Source: an uncultured Oscillospiraceae bacterium
GTDB taxonomy: Bacteria; Bacillota; Clostridia; Oscillospirales; Ruminococcaceae
Direction: 5' to 3'
Length of the DNA stretch: 64,000 bases
Assembly (NCBI GenBank): GCA_934464775.1
Contig: CAKSKG010000002.1
Location: forward strand, 1 to 64,000
Shown here: positions 7,839-15,805 of the stretch, piece by piece
Numbering within the stretch: the first letter of the stretch is position 1
Layout: each line of letters opens with the position of its first letter
The notes under the pieces: generated by a model
The model's input: only the letters and a program-made list of their open reading frames with translations
The model's database searches: none
What the model was told of the DNA's origin: nothing
Program-made: the position numbers and the translations under genes

Positions 7839-9923
7839 TCAGCCGTTATTCTTAGCTCTGGAAGTCATGATCTTCTCAGCGATGTTCTTAGGTACTTCGA
7901 TGTAGCTGTGAGGCTCCATTGTGTACTGACCGCGGCCCTGTGTATTGGAACGGAGGTCGTTGGAGTAACCGAACATTTCGGAGAGAGGAACAAGTGCGTC
8001 TACCTGAACGGCACCGGGTCTTGTTTCCTGACCCTGGATCTGACCGCGGCGTGAGCTGAGGTCACCGATTACTGTACCTGTGTAATCATCGGGAACAGTA
8101 ACTGATACCTTCATGATAGGCTCGAGAATGCAAGGATCTGCCTTTCTCATAGCTTCCTTGAACGCCATTGAACCTGCGATAGAGAACGCCATTTCAGAGG
8201 AGTCAACTTCATGATAAGAACCATCATAAAGTGTAACCTTAACGTCAACTACGGGGTAACCTGCAAGGATACCGGACTTCATAGCGCCCTGAATACCCTT
8301 GTCAACAGCGGGAATGAATTCCTTGGGAATTGCACCGCCGACAACGGCATTAACGAACTCATAGCCCTTACCGGACTCATTGGGCTCAACCTTGATCTTA
8401 ACGTGACCGTACTGACCGGAACCACCGGACTGTCTCTTGTACTTGTGGTCAACGTCAGCGGTTGTCTTGATTGTTTCCTTATATGCAACCTGAGGTGCAC
8501 CTACGTTAGCCTCAACCTTGAATTCACGGAGCATTCTGTCAACGATGATATCGAGGTGAAGCTCACCCATACCGGCGATGATAGTCTGACCTGTTTCTTC
8601 ATCAGTCCAAGTCTTGAATGTGGGATCCTCTTCAGCAAGCTTTGCAAGAGCAATACCCATCTTTTCCTGACCTGCCTTGGTCTTAGGCTCGATAGCGAGC
8701 TGGATAACGGGCTCAGCAAATTCCATGGACTCCAGGATAACGGGGTTCTTGGGATCGCAGAGTGTGTCACCTGTTGTTGTATTCTTTAAGCCAACGCAAG
8801 CAGCGATATCTCCTGCGTAAACAGTTTCGATATCCTTTCTGTGGTTAGCGTGCATCTGTACGATACGGCCCATTCTCTCGTTCTTGTCCTTGTTGGAGTT
8901 AAGAACGGAAGCACCTGCATCAACAGTACCCGAGTAAACTCTGAAGAAGCAGAGCTTACCAACGAAGGGGTCAGTTGCGATCTTGAATGCAAGAGCTGCA
9001 AAAGGCGCATTATCATCGGAAGGTCTTTCAACTTCCTCACCTGTATCGGGGTTGACACCCTTGATGTGGGGAATGTCGATAGGAGAAGGCATATAGTCAA
9101 CAACAGCATCGAGCATCTTCTGAACGCCCTTGTTCTTATAAGAAGTACCGCATACAACGGGAACCATCTTATTTGCAATTGTGGACTTTCTGATAACCTT
9201 CTTGATCTCGTCGATAGAGATCTCTTCACCCTCGAGGTACTTGTTCATAAGATCCTCGTCCTCTTCCGCAACGTGCTCAAGGAGAGCTTCACGGTAGGAC
9301 TGAGCCTTCTCAACCATATCCTCGGGAATGTCTTCCACTCTGATATCCACTCCAAGGTCATCATAGTAAACATAAGCCTTCATTTCGAGAAGGTCAACGA
9401 TACCCTTGAAAGTTTCTTCCGCACCGATAGGAAGCTGAATCGGAACGGCATTACACTTCAGTCTGTCATGGAGCATATCCACAACGTTGTAGAAGTTGGC
9501 ACCCATGATATCCATCTTGTTGACGTATACCATACGGGGAACCTGATATTTATCAGCCTGACGCCAAACGGTCTCAGTCTGGGGCTCAACGCCGCCCTTA
9601 GCACAAAGAACAGTTACAGAACCGTCGAGAACTCGAAGTGAACGCTCAACCTCAACTGTAAAGTCAACGTGGCCGGGGGTGTCGATAATATTGATTCTGT
9701 GCTTCTTCCAGAAAGCTGTTGTAGCAGCGGAGGTAATTGTGATACCTCTCTCCTGCTCCTGAGCCATCCAGTCCATCGTCGCAGCGCCCTCGTGAGTCTC
9801 ACCGATCTTATGGTTAATACCGGTGTAGTAGAGGATACGCTCTGTGGTAGTTGTTTTACCTGCGTCGATGTGAGCCATTATACCAATATTACGAGTCATT
9901 TCAAGTGAACAATCTCTTGGCAT
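7839..9923 (-). CDS. fusA: Elongation factor G
   Basis: This 694 aa GTPase drives ribosomal translocation. Visible motifs are [19 protein letters not shown] (P-loop), [15 protein letters not shown] (switch I), DTPGHVDF (switch II) and NKMD. Domain IV has [17 protein letters not shown] and domain V the [20 protein letters not shown] ending. The start follows AAGGAGG. It sits 32 bp downstream of rpsG in the str operon. Confidence 0.99.
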   Translation of the reverse strand: MPRDCSLEMTRNIGIMAHIDAGKTTTTERILYYTGINHKIGETHEGAATMDWMAQEQERGITITSAATTAFWKKHRINIIDTPGHVDFTVEVERSLRVLDGSVTVLCAKGGVEPQTETVWRQADKYQVPRMVYVNKMDIMGANFYNVVDMLHDRLKCNAVPIQLPIGAEETFKGIVDLLEMKAYVYYDDLGVDIRVEDIPEDMVEKAQSYREALLEHVAEEDEDLMNKYLEGEEISIDEIKKVIRKSTIANKMVPVVCGTSYKNKGVQKMLDAVVDYMPSPIDIPHIKGVNPDTGEEVERPSDDNAPFAALAFKIATDPFVGKLCFFRVYSGTVDAGASVLNSNKDKNERMGRIVQMHANHRKDIETVYAGDIAACVGLKNTTTGDTLCDPKNPVILESMEFAEPVIQLAIEPKTKAGQEKMGIALAKLAEEDPTFKTWTDEETGQTIIAGMGELHLDIIVDRMLREFKVEANVGAPQVAYKETIKTTADVDHKYKRQSGGSGQYGHVKIKVEPNESGKGYEFVNAVVGGAIPKEFIPAVDKGIQGAMKSGILAGYPVVDVKVTLYDGSYHEVDSSEMAFSIAGSMAFKEAMRKADPCILEPIMKVSVTVPDDYTGTVIGDLSSRRGQIQGQETRPGAVQVDALVPLSEMFGYSNDLRSNTQGRGQYTMEPHSYIEVPKNIAEKIMTSRAKNNG

Positions 9924-9955
9924 AATTTTTCCTCCTTAGCGGGACAAAGCAGCCA

Positions 9956-10426
9956 TTACCAACGGTAATGAGCAAATGCCTTGTTAGCCTCAGCCATCTT
10001 ATGAGTATCCTCACGCTTCTTGCAGGAACCGCCGACGCCGTTAGATGCGTCGATGATCTCAGCTGCGAGTCTTTCCTTCATAGTTCTTTCGTTTCTGGCT
10101 CTTGAATAAGTTGTGAGCCATCTGAGTCCGAGAGTCTGCTTTCTCTCAGGGCGAACCTCCATAGGAACCTGGTATGTTGCACCGCCCACACGGCGAGCCT
10201 TTACCTCGAGCAGGGGCATGATATTTTCCATAGCCTGCTCAAAAACCTCAAGAGCGTCCTTGCCTGTCTTTTCAGCAACGATCTCAAATGCTCCGTAAAC
10301 GATCTTCTGAGCAACACCCTTCTTACCGTCCAGCATGATGTTGTTGATAAGACGTGTTACGATCTCAGAATTGTAAACAGGATCGCAAAGAACTTCACGC
10401 TTTGCGATATTACCTCTTCTTGGCAC
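9956..10426 (-). CDS. rpsG: 30S ribosomal protein S7
   Basis: A 156 aa primary 16S rRNA-binding protein of the small-subunit head, normal in length. It begins [20 protein letters not shown] and ends [10 protein letters not shown]. The start codon is GTG at 10426, fixed by GGAGGGAAG just upstream; a longer frame reaching 10585 has no family support. It lies between rpsL and fusA. Confidence 0.97.
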   Translation of the reverse strand: MPRRGNIAKREVLCDPVYNSEIVTRLINNIMLDGKKGVAQKIVYGAFEIVAEKTGKDALEVFEQAMENIMPLLEVKARRVGGATYQVPMEVRPERKQTLGLRWLTTYSRARNERTMKERLAAEIIDASNGVGGSCKKREDTHKMAEANKAFAHYRW

Positions 10427-10602
10427 AATACTTCCCTCCTTCATAGTGATGAATTCATAGGTACTCGTTTCATTCCACAAGCCTTTGCGTCGATGACACG
10501 CCGTCCAAATGCGAGGTATTCGATCTATATAAAATGAATAATCCGCATTTATTGTGGTTTCATTGAGTTCTGAATCAATTTGCAAGACAAATTTTGCTAA
10601 AA

Positions 10603-11028
10603 TTACTTAGCTGCGCCTGCCTTAGGCTTCTTTGCACCGTACTTGGAACGAGCCTGATTTCTCTTGGCAACGCCCTGAGCATCGAGTGTACCTCTGATGA
10701 TGTGGTAACGTACACCGGGGAGGTCCTTAACTCTTCCGCCTCTGATGAGTACAACAGAGTGTTCCTGAAGGTTGTGACCGATACCGGGGATATATGCTGT
10801 AACTTCGTTACCGTTAGTAAGCTTTACTCTGGCGATCTTTCTCATAGCGGAGTTAGGCTTCTTAGGTGTAGCTGTTCTTACAGCTGTGCAAACGCCTCTC
10901 TTCTGAGGTGAGCTCTGATTTGTAGCGATCTTCTTCTTGGCATTGTAGCCCTTCTGAAGAGCAGGAGCTGTGGACTTCTTAGTGAGAACGTCTCTTCCCT
11001 TACGTACCAGCTGGTTAAATGTTGGCAT
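10603..11028 (-). CDS. rpsL: 30S ribosomal protein S12
   Basis: A 141 aa decoding-centre protein. It begins [20 protein letters not shown] and has [17 protein letters not shown] and the [18 protein letters not shown] segment where streptomycin-resistance changes occur elsewhere. The positions corresponding to the usual resistance Lys residues ([15 protein letters not shown]) are wild type. AAAGGAG precedes the ATG. It is the first gene of the str operon, driven by the promoter at 11093-11121. Confidence 0.98.
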   Translation of the reverse strand: MPTFNQLVRKGRDVLTKKSTAPALQKGYNAKKKIATNQSSPQKRGVCTAVRTATPKKPNSAMRKIARVKLTNGNEVTAYIPGIGHNLQEHSVVLIRGGRVKDLPGVRYHIIRGTLDAQGVAKRNQARSKYGAKKPKAGAAK

Positions 11029-11092
11029 TAGATCTTCTCCTTTCCGATAAAATATTATGGGTGCAGTTACAGACTGCTCCACACAATTTATG

Positions 11093-11121
11093 ATTATACA
11101 CTCATTTTTTCCATTTGTCAA
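11093..11121 (-). promoter_or_regulatory. Main promoter of the str operon
   Basis: Consensus TTGACA and TATAAT on the minus strand, 17 bp apart, about 65 bases before rpsL. The leader contains only a weak GCAGT/ACTGC hairpin. Confidence 0.85.
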
Positions 11122-11334
11122 GGATTTTATACAAACTTTTCAGCTCTTTTTCAACATCTCTTTTTTGCACATTTACGCCTGTGATCCGCAATATCTTTAT
11201 TGTGCAAAATAACCGCCGTTCATGCTCCGTTCCGTGCTTTTTCGGGCTTATTCCCAACGCTGCGGTGCTTTGATAAATGACACGCCTGTCCATACTGCGC
11301 CCGGCATTGCATTTTCAAGCGGCACTATTATTAT
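11122..11334. other. Intergenic stretch upstream of rpsL without a convincing gene
   Basis: Weak short frames exist on both strands (minus 11102-11293, 63 codons; plus 11222-11407, 61 codons). Neither has a clear ribosome binding site or a recognisable product, and the first runs through the str promoter. I see no RNA gene here. Confidence 0.5.
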
Positions 11335-11423
11335 GGAAGCGCTGATTAAAGCCGCAGGCATCATTTCAGACGCACGAAAATCCGTGACTGAGTGCGTCGT
11401 GAAATGATTTAATCAGCGATTCC
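11335..11423. repeat. Nested 89 bp inverted repeat
   Basis: The outer arms GGAAGCGCTGATTAAA and TTTAATCAGCGATTCC (one mismatch) enclose a second pair, ATCATTTCA/TGAAATGAT, and a third, GACGCAC/GTGCGTC. The whole segment can fold into one interrupted hairpin. It lies between the convergent ends of the lipoprotein gene and the region upstream of rpsL. No T run follows the outer arms, so a simple terminator is unlikely. Confidence 0.75.
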
Positions 11424-11465
11424 TTATGTCCCGCTTTTGCCGATACGGATAAAAGCTTTTTCATT

Positions 11466-11918
11466 TTACTTCTCCCCGATCTGCCCGTCTATGCTGACGT
11501 TTTTGCAGTCATATCCCACAAGCTTGATGCGGTTTCTTCCCTTTTTGAACGATATCGTCTCGGAGATATCCCGTTCGGTGCTGTCCTCGGAAAGCTCCGT
11601 TATCACGGTCACATTATCGTCGGGATCTATATAAACAACCTTGGCATTGCCTGCCGAGATGCTTATTTTCAAATTTACGTTCATGTCTCTGTCACTGCTG
11701 AATCTTTTGTTCCAGACAGTTTCACGTCCGTCAAATTCCGATGCGGTGTATGTAAAGCCGCTGCCCGTATCATTGGATACGGATACGCTTTTGGAATATC
11801 TGTCGCCCTCCTGAGCGATAAGCTCATCGGAGCCGTATTCCTGCTTTGCATATGCATTTCCGCAGCCTGTAAGCAGCATACAGAAGCACAGTCCGAATAT
11901 CATAAATACCTTTTTCAT
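11466..11918 (-). CDS. Small predicted lipoprotein, 150 aa
   Basis: The protein begins with a lipoprotein signal peptide, MKKVFMIFGLCFCMLLTGCG, with lipobox LLTGC and Cys at residue 19, so it should be anchored on the outer face of the membrane. The rest is a soluble, probably beta-rich domain with alternating hydrophobic residues (FTYTASEFDG, VNLKISISAGNAKVVYIDPDDNVTVITEL). GAGGGA precedes the ATG. I do not recognise a family. A terminator just upstream separates it from the repeat array. Confidence 0.85.
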   Translation of the reverse strand: MKKVFMIFGLCFCMLLTGCGNAYAKQEYGSDELIAQEGDRYSKSVSVSNDTGSGFTYTASEFDGRETVWNKRFSSDRDMNVNLKISISAGNAKVVYIDPDDNVTVITELSEDSTERDISETISFKKGRNRIKLVGYDCKNVSIDGQIGEK

Positions 11919-11937
11919 AAAATTCCCTCACAATACA

Positions 11938-11979
11938 TAAAACAGCCGCCCGACGCCCTTTAAGGCGGACAGACGGCTG
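11938..11979 (-). terminator. Terminator upstream of the lipoprotein gene
   Basis: On the minus strand the long stem CAGCCGTCTG/CGGGCGGCTG (with G-U pairs) plus an inner CGCC/GGCG is followed by TTTT. It should stop transcripts that come from the 12515 direction through the 12-13 bp array. Confidence 0.75.
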
Positions 11980-11992
11980 AGGTTCTGAGCTT

Positions 11993-12245
11993 ATGTCCGA
12001 TAAAATGTCAAATCAAATGTCAGTCATGATGTCATGCACGATGTCGTATAAAAGCGTCGCAGTAAAAACAGGAATTATGTCATAATAAAATGTCGGATAA
12101 AAATGTCGGTAAATATGTCGGAATAAAATGTCCGTCATGCTGTCCTGACCTGATGTCATGATATTATGTATGCAGGCTGTCGGATAAAAATGTCACAATA
12201 AAATGTCATGATATATGTCGGCATATAATGTCCTAAGATCATGTT
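11993..12245. repeat. Degenerate tandem array of a 12-13 bp unit
   Basis: ATGTC or a close variant recurs at 11993, 12005, 12017, 12029, 12041, 12077, 12090, 12103, 12115, 12128, 12140, 12153, 12166, 12177, 12190, 12203, 12215, 12228 and 12241. All steps are 11-13 bp except one gap of 36 bp (three units), so the phase is kept. The best-conserved unit reads ATGTCGGATAAAA. Because steps alternate between 12 and 13, no reading frame can run through it. It fills the space between two minus-strand genes. Confidence 0.85.
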
Positions 12246-12269
12246 AAGGAAACCGCAGTGACCTTTACA

Positions 12270-12515
12270 TTACTTGCTGAGTATCTTCTTTGCCGCAGAT
12301 ATTCCGAAGGGAATAAGCAGCAGTGAAAGACAGCCGCCCCGTCTTCTCGGCGGAGGCGGAGGAGGTGGCGGCGGAGGGGGTCTGTGTCCCCTGCCGAACG
12401 GAGGAGGTCCGCCCATCGGGGGTCTACCCATCGGAGGTCTGCCGCCCCTTGGGGGTCTCGGTCTGCCGCCGAATCCGCCTCCCGGAGGAGGGGGTGGTGG
12501 TCTGTGTCCATGCAT
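12270..12515 (-). CDS. Proline/glycine/arginine-rich small protein, 81 aa
   Basis: This low-complexity protein begins MHGHRPPPPPPGGGFGGRPR, with repeats of RPPMG and two poly-proline runs, and ends in a hydrophobic/basic tail, GGCLSLLLIPFGISAAKKILSK. An AAAGGCGG site lies 10 bases before the ATG, which supports translation. The tail could be a membrane anchor or an amphipathic helix. I cannot assign a function; the long G+C-rich low-complexity run also gives open frames on the other strand. Confidence 0.6.
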   Translation of the reverse strand: MHGHRPPPPPPGGGFGGRPRPPRGGRPPMGRPPMGGPPPFGRGHRPPPPPPPPPPPRRRGGCLSLLLIPFGISAAKKILSK

Positions 12516-12730
12516 GATTTTTACCGCCTTTCTTTTTGGATTTCTTTTTTTGATGTTGTATATATCATACAGCCTTATTATTATATTAATATTCCGAAAA
12601 GATTAGAATAAGATTAGATTACGGAAATGTTTTATAATTTTTCGGCTGTACAAATATCTTTTGATATGCTATACTTATTACAATATATCAGGCAGGATAT
12701 TTCAATCCCGAAATGAAAGGCGGTGAAGCC

Positions 12731-13651
12731 ATGCTCTCCCGAAAAACAATACTGCCGATGCTCCTTGTTCTGTTTCTGTGCGGCTGCAATGATATAAATG
12801 ATATATCGGAGCCGCCCGAGTCGGAAGCCGTATCGGAAACGGACACGTCCGAACCTCAGAAGCCCGACGGATATCCCGTTGAGGTAAACGGCATAAAATT
12901 TTCCGCTCCGCCCGAAAAAGCCGCAGTTCTTACTCCTGCGGCTGCGGAGATGATATTTGAAATGGGCTTCGGCGACAATGTTGCCGTATGCGGCTCACTC
13001 TGCGATTATCCCGAGGCAGCCGCAAAGCTATCAAAGGCAGGCTCCGCCGCCATGCCCGATACGGAGCTTATCCTAAGCTTTTCGCCCGATATCGTCATAA
13101 CGGAAAGTCCGATCTCACCCGATGATGAAGCGGCGCTCCGTAACGGCGGTGCGGAGGTAATGACCCTTTCCGTGCCAGAAAACCACACGGAGCTGTACAA
13201 TGAATATCTTTCGCTGGCGAAAATTTTCGCAGGCAGTGATGCAAAAATATACGCCGACAGAGCCATGAGCGACTATTATCACGAAACATCGGCTTCGGCG
13301 GATATGGGCAGCTTCCTGCTGATAATGAACGATAATTTCAGCATCGCTACGGGAGATACTCTTGCAGGAGAGCTTTTCTCGAATTTCGGCGAAAACATTG
13401 CAGAAAATTACAGCAATTATTATATGCCCGAAGCCGATGCGGTAAATGCCGATCCCGATGTGATATTTCTTTCGGAGGATATTGACCGTGACAGCTTTGC
13501 GTCGGCTCATGAAAATCTGAAAGCCGTCAAGAACAATAATGTTTGTCGGATAGATACGTCGCTTTTTGAGCGTCCCACCGCAAGATTGTCCGAAACGGCA
13601 CGTCAGGTACATGATATTGCGGAAAGGGTGTCCGCCGAAAGCAGTGAATGA
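12731..13651 (+). CDS. Periplasmic-binding-protein-like lipoprotein (BtuF/FecB type)
   Basis: A lipoprotein of 306 aa with signal MLSRKTILPMLLVLFLCGCN and lipobox LCGC. After an acidic linker the sequence matches the TroA-superfamily fold of iron-siderophore or cobalamin binding proteins: VLTPAAAEMIFEMGFGDNVAVCGSLCDYP, then ILSFSPDIVITESPI and the C-terminal half with ADPDVIFLSEDID. No permease or ATPase gene lies nearby, so it either works with a distant transporter or has another role. The start at 12731 follows AAAGGCGGTG; the upstream ATG at 12713 overlaps that site. Confidence 0.82.
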   Translation: MLSRKTILPMLLVLFLCGCNDINDISEPPESEAVSETDTSEPQKPDGYPVEVNGIKFSAPPEKAAVLTPAAAEMIFEMGFGDNVAVCGSLCDYPEAAAKLSKAGSAAMPDTELILSFSPDIVITESPISPDDEAALRNGGAEVMTLSVPENHTELYNEYLSLAKIFAGSDAKIYADRAMSDYYHETSASADMGSFLLIMNDNFSIATGDTLAGELFSNFGENIAENYSNYYMPEADAVNADPDVIFLSEDIDRDSFASAHENLKAVKNNNVCRIDTSLFERPTARLSETARQVHDIAERVSAESSE

Positions 13652-13725
13652 TTGTAAAATATGACGGACAGCCAATGATTTCAGCCGATATTTTTGACGA
13701 AATGATAATATTTTGAAATTTACAC

Positions 13726-13754
13726 TTTACAAATCCCGATAGATGTGATATAAT
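13726..13754 (+). promoter_or_regulatory. Promoter of tRNA-Pro
   Basis: TTTACA and TATAAT are 17 bp apart; the tRNA begins 12 bases after the -10 box. Confidence 0.8.
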
Positions 13755-13765
13755 AGAAACGATAT

Positions 13766-13842
13766 CGGGGTGTGGCTCAGTTTGGTAGAGCGCCACGTTC
13801 GGGACGTGGAGGTCGTGGGTTCAAATCCCGTCACCCCGACCA
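13766..13842 (+). tRNA. tRNA-Pro (anticodon CGG)
   Basis: A complete 77-base cloverleaf: acceptor stem CGGGGTG/CACCCCG, D arm with GGCTCAGTTTGGTAGAGC, anticodon stem CCACG/CGTGG with loop TTCGGGA (anticodon CGG, reading CCG), T arm GTGGGTTCAAATCCCGT, and an encoded 3' CCA. Confidence 0.97.
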
Positions 13843-13850
13843 GATATCAT

Positions 13851-13885
13851 AGCCGCCTGTGAGTTTTTCACAGGCGGCTTTTTTA
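13851..13885 (+). terminator. Terminator of tRNA-Pro
   Basis: AGCCGCCTGTGA and TCACAGGCGGCT form a perfect 12 bp stem followed by six T. Confidence 0.95.
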
Positions 13886-13900
13886 TGTTTATATAAAAAT

Positions 13901-13942
13901 CCCCCGTCCGATGTACGCAAAGCTGTGATCATCGGACGGGGG
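13901..13942 (-). terminator. Terminator of pduL
   Basis: CCCCCGTCCGAT and ATCGGACGGGGG form a perfect stem, followed on the minus strand by ATTTTTATAT. Confidence 0.85.
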
Positions 13943-13970
13943 ATAATCAATTTATGTATGCCTTAGAAAA

Positions 13971-14546
13971 TTACATTCTGAAGATCTCGCCCTCAACAGC
14001 ACCTGCTGCGGAGATAGCGTTTGCTTCGTCTGTATCAATGTGCATAGCGCGTGCGAACTTGTCGGAAACACGTACAACAGTATCGCCGAGGATAGCCTTT
14101 CTGTCGGCTGTGTCGATCTTTACATATACAACGTCCTTGTCCTTTACGCCAAGCTCTGCTGCATCGGCGGGAGTAAGGTGAATGTGGCGCTTTGCAACGA
14201 TAACGCCTTCCTTGATCTCGATCTCGCCTGCGGGACCCTTGATAGTGCAGCCTGCGGAGCCTGCTGTATCGCCGCTCTCTCTTACGGGAGCAACAATGCC
14301 GACTGTACGTGCATCAGTCTTGGAAAGCTCTACCTGTGTTGCGGCACGGCAGGGACCGAGGATTGAACATTTCAGTGAACCCTTGGGTCCGATGACCTCT
14401 ACCTTTTCCTCACAGGCAAACTGACCGGGCTGGGAAAGATCCTTCTTCTTTGTAAGCTCGTGACCCTCGCCGTAAAGTACGTTAAGGTCATGCTGAGTAA
14501 CGTGAACGTGTCTTGCCGATGTTTCAACAATAAATTTCTGTGACAT
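13971..14546 (-). CDS. pduL: Phosphate propanoyltransferase (PduL-type phosphotransacylase)
   Basis: This 191 aa enzyme exchanges CoA and phosphate on short acyl groups. It shows the paired PduL beta-barrel repeats, each with metal-binding His: SARHVHVTQHDL near residue 11 and VAKRHIHLTPADAAELGV near residue 120. The length is normal for PduL without a long encapsulation peptide. No microcompartment shell genes are near, so it probably acts as the general phosphotransacetylase in acetate formation. It is preceded by a long leader and its own promoter. Confidence 0.92.
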   Translation of the reverse strand: MSQKFIVETSARHVHVTQHDLNVLYGEGHELTKKKDLSQPGQFACEEKVEVIGPKGSLKCSILGPCRAATQVELSKTDARTVGIVAPVRESGDTAGSAGCTIKGPAGEIEIKEGVIVAKRHIHLTPADAAELGVKDKDVVYVKIDTADRKAILGDTVVRVSDKFARAMHIDTDEANAISAAGAVEGEIFRM

Positions 14547-14574
14547 CTTAAAATTCCTCCGTAAAGTATATTCC

Positions 14575-14648
14575 GACGTTCTTCGTCAGGTTGTATAGCT
14601 TCGGCAGACGGAAAGGTCTGTCATGAAATTATGCAAGATGGCGGAAAG
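14575..14648. repeat. Diverged relic of the foldback A core
   Basis: The text CGTCAGgTTGTATAG followed by CGGCAG, TGTCAtGAAATT, TGCAAGaTG and CGGAAA has the same order and nearly the same spacing as the centre of repeat A at 25013-25080. It lies in the leader of pduL. The outer arms are not preserved here. Confidence 0.5.
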
Positions 14649-14711
14649 CACATAGTCGGGAAAATCCTGCCGCATTCATCGGAATGCCGCAGGATCCTTG
14701 CTGATATTCCT

Positions 14712-14740
14712 ATTATAATACCAATACGTAAAAAGGTCAA
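14712..14740 (-). promoter_or_regulatory. Promoter of pduL
   Basis: Minus-strand TTGACC and TATAAT, 17 bp apart, leaving a leader of about 160 bases. Confidence 0.75.
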
Positions 14741-14760
14741 GTAATTTCGGTTAATTTTTG

Positions 14761-14789
14761 TTGAAATACGTCGGGAAAGGGTGTATAAT
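14761..14789 (+). promoter_or_regulatory. Promoter of the moxR operon
   Basis: TTGAAA and TATAAT, 17 bp apart. The predicted start of the RNA falls at about 14796, the first base of the short palindromic element. Confidence 0.8.
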
Positions 14790-14795
14790 CATATT

Positions 14796-14832
14796 GGTCA
14801 CATCTGAAGCACTATGGTTTTCAGATGTGACT
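14796..14832 (+). repeat. Miniature version of foldback A in the moxR leader
   Basis: GTCACATCTGAA and TTCAGATGTGAC are perfect 12 bp inverted arms around GCACTATGGT. The first arm resembles the left end of repeat A (GGTCACCTCTAAA) and the centre keeps GCACTATGGTTTT, found before the right end of A. It looks like a deletion form in which only the ends remain. It begins six bases after the -10 box. Confidence 0.65.
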
Positions 14833-14863
14833 GTATACATCTACTATTTTCGGAGGTTAAACA

Positions 14864-15805
14864 ATGACTGCAAAAGAAACAGCCCTTGCAATAAAGGAAA
14901 AAATGAAGCTCACCGTTTCGGGCAAGGACGATATCATAGATAAAATGCTGATCTGCCTTTTCTGCTCGGGAAATATCCTGCTGGAGGATATCCCCGGCAC
15001 GGGAAAGACCACAATGGCACGTGCCCTTGCTTCCGCAGTGGACGCCGGATTTTCACGCATACAGTTCACAGCCGATCTGCTGCCCTCCGATATCACGGGC
15101 ATAAAATTCTTCAATCAAAAGGAAAACGAATTCGTGTTCCGCAAGGGTGGACTTTTCGCAAACATAGTCCTTGCGGACGAAATAAACCGTGCCGCTCCCA
15201 GAACGCAGTCCGCTCTTCTGGAATGCATGGAGGAGCATCAGGTCACAGCCGACGGCGAGACATATCCCCTGCCCGAGCCTTTCATGGTAATAGCAACGGA
15301 AAATCCCATAGAAACACGGGGAACATTCCCCCTGCCCGAAGCCCAGCTGGACAGATTCCTTATGCGGCTCACCCCCGGCTATCCCGACCGTGAAAGCGAG
15401 CTGGAAATGATGCTCCGCCGCCGATCGGCTTATGCTCCCGAAAGCACGGGAGCCGCCGTTTCTGCGGAGGATATCCTTGCGGCACGAAAGGAAGTCCTTT
15501 CGGTAACGGTAAGCAGCGACTGCGCCGATTATATACTGCGCCTTGCGGAAGCTTCCAGAAGCAGCGGCGATATCGTCATGGGAATAAGCCCCAGAGGCTG
15601 CATAGCCGTAATGCGTGCGGCACAGGGAAAGGCGGCTCTTTCGGGCAGGGACTTCATCACACCCGATGATGTGAAATATGTATTTTCCGACGTCTGCGCC
15701 CACAGGATAATATCAAAGGATCCTTTCGGAAAAATGAGCGGAGAAAAGCTCTGCGAAGCTATCCTTAACGGCACAGCCGTTCCCCGTGAGGGACTTTCAA
15801 GATGA
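14864..15805 (+). CDS. MoxR family AAA+ ATPase
   Basis: A 313 aa AAA+ chaperone-like ATPase. Walker A is EDIPGTGKTTMARALA (about residues 44-58), Walker B is VLADEINRAAPRTQSALLECMEE, sensor 1 is MVIATENP, and a MoxR lid follows. The ribosome binding site is GGAGG. It overlaps the DUF58 gene by four bases, and a DUF4129-like membrane protein follows. Such MoxR/DUF58 sets are thought to activate metal-dependent or surface protein complexes; the substrate here is not evident. Confidence 0.93.
   Translation: MTAKETALAIKEKMKLTVSGKDDIIDKMLICLFCSGNILLEDIPGTGKTTMARALASAVDAGFSRIQFTADLLPSDITGIKFFNQKENEFVFRKGGLFANIVLADEINRAAPRTQSALLECMEEHQVTADGETYPLPEPFMVIATENPIETRGTFPLPEAQLDRFLMRLTPGYPDRESELEMMLRRRSAYAPESTGAAVSAEDILAARKEVLSVTVSSDCADYILRLAEASRSSGDIVMGISPRGCIAVMRAAQGKAALSGRDFITPDDVKYVFSDVCAHRIISKDPFGKMSGEKLCEAILNGTAVPREGLSR

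Noticed and set aside
11102..11293. A 63-codon minus-strand frame upstream of rpsL
   Set aside because: It contains the str promoter, lacks a ribosome binding site and has no recognisable product.
12274..12606. Plus-strand poly-glycine frame opposite the Pro/Gly-rich gene
   Set aside because: It is the reverse image of the low-complexity run. The minus-strand frame has the ribosome binding site.
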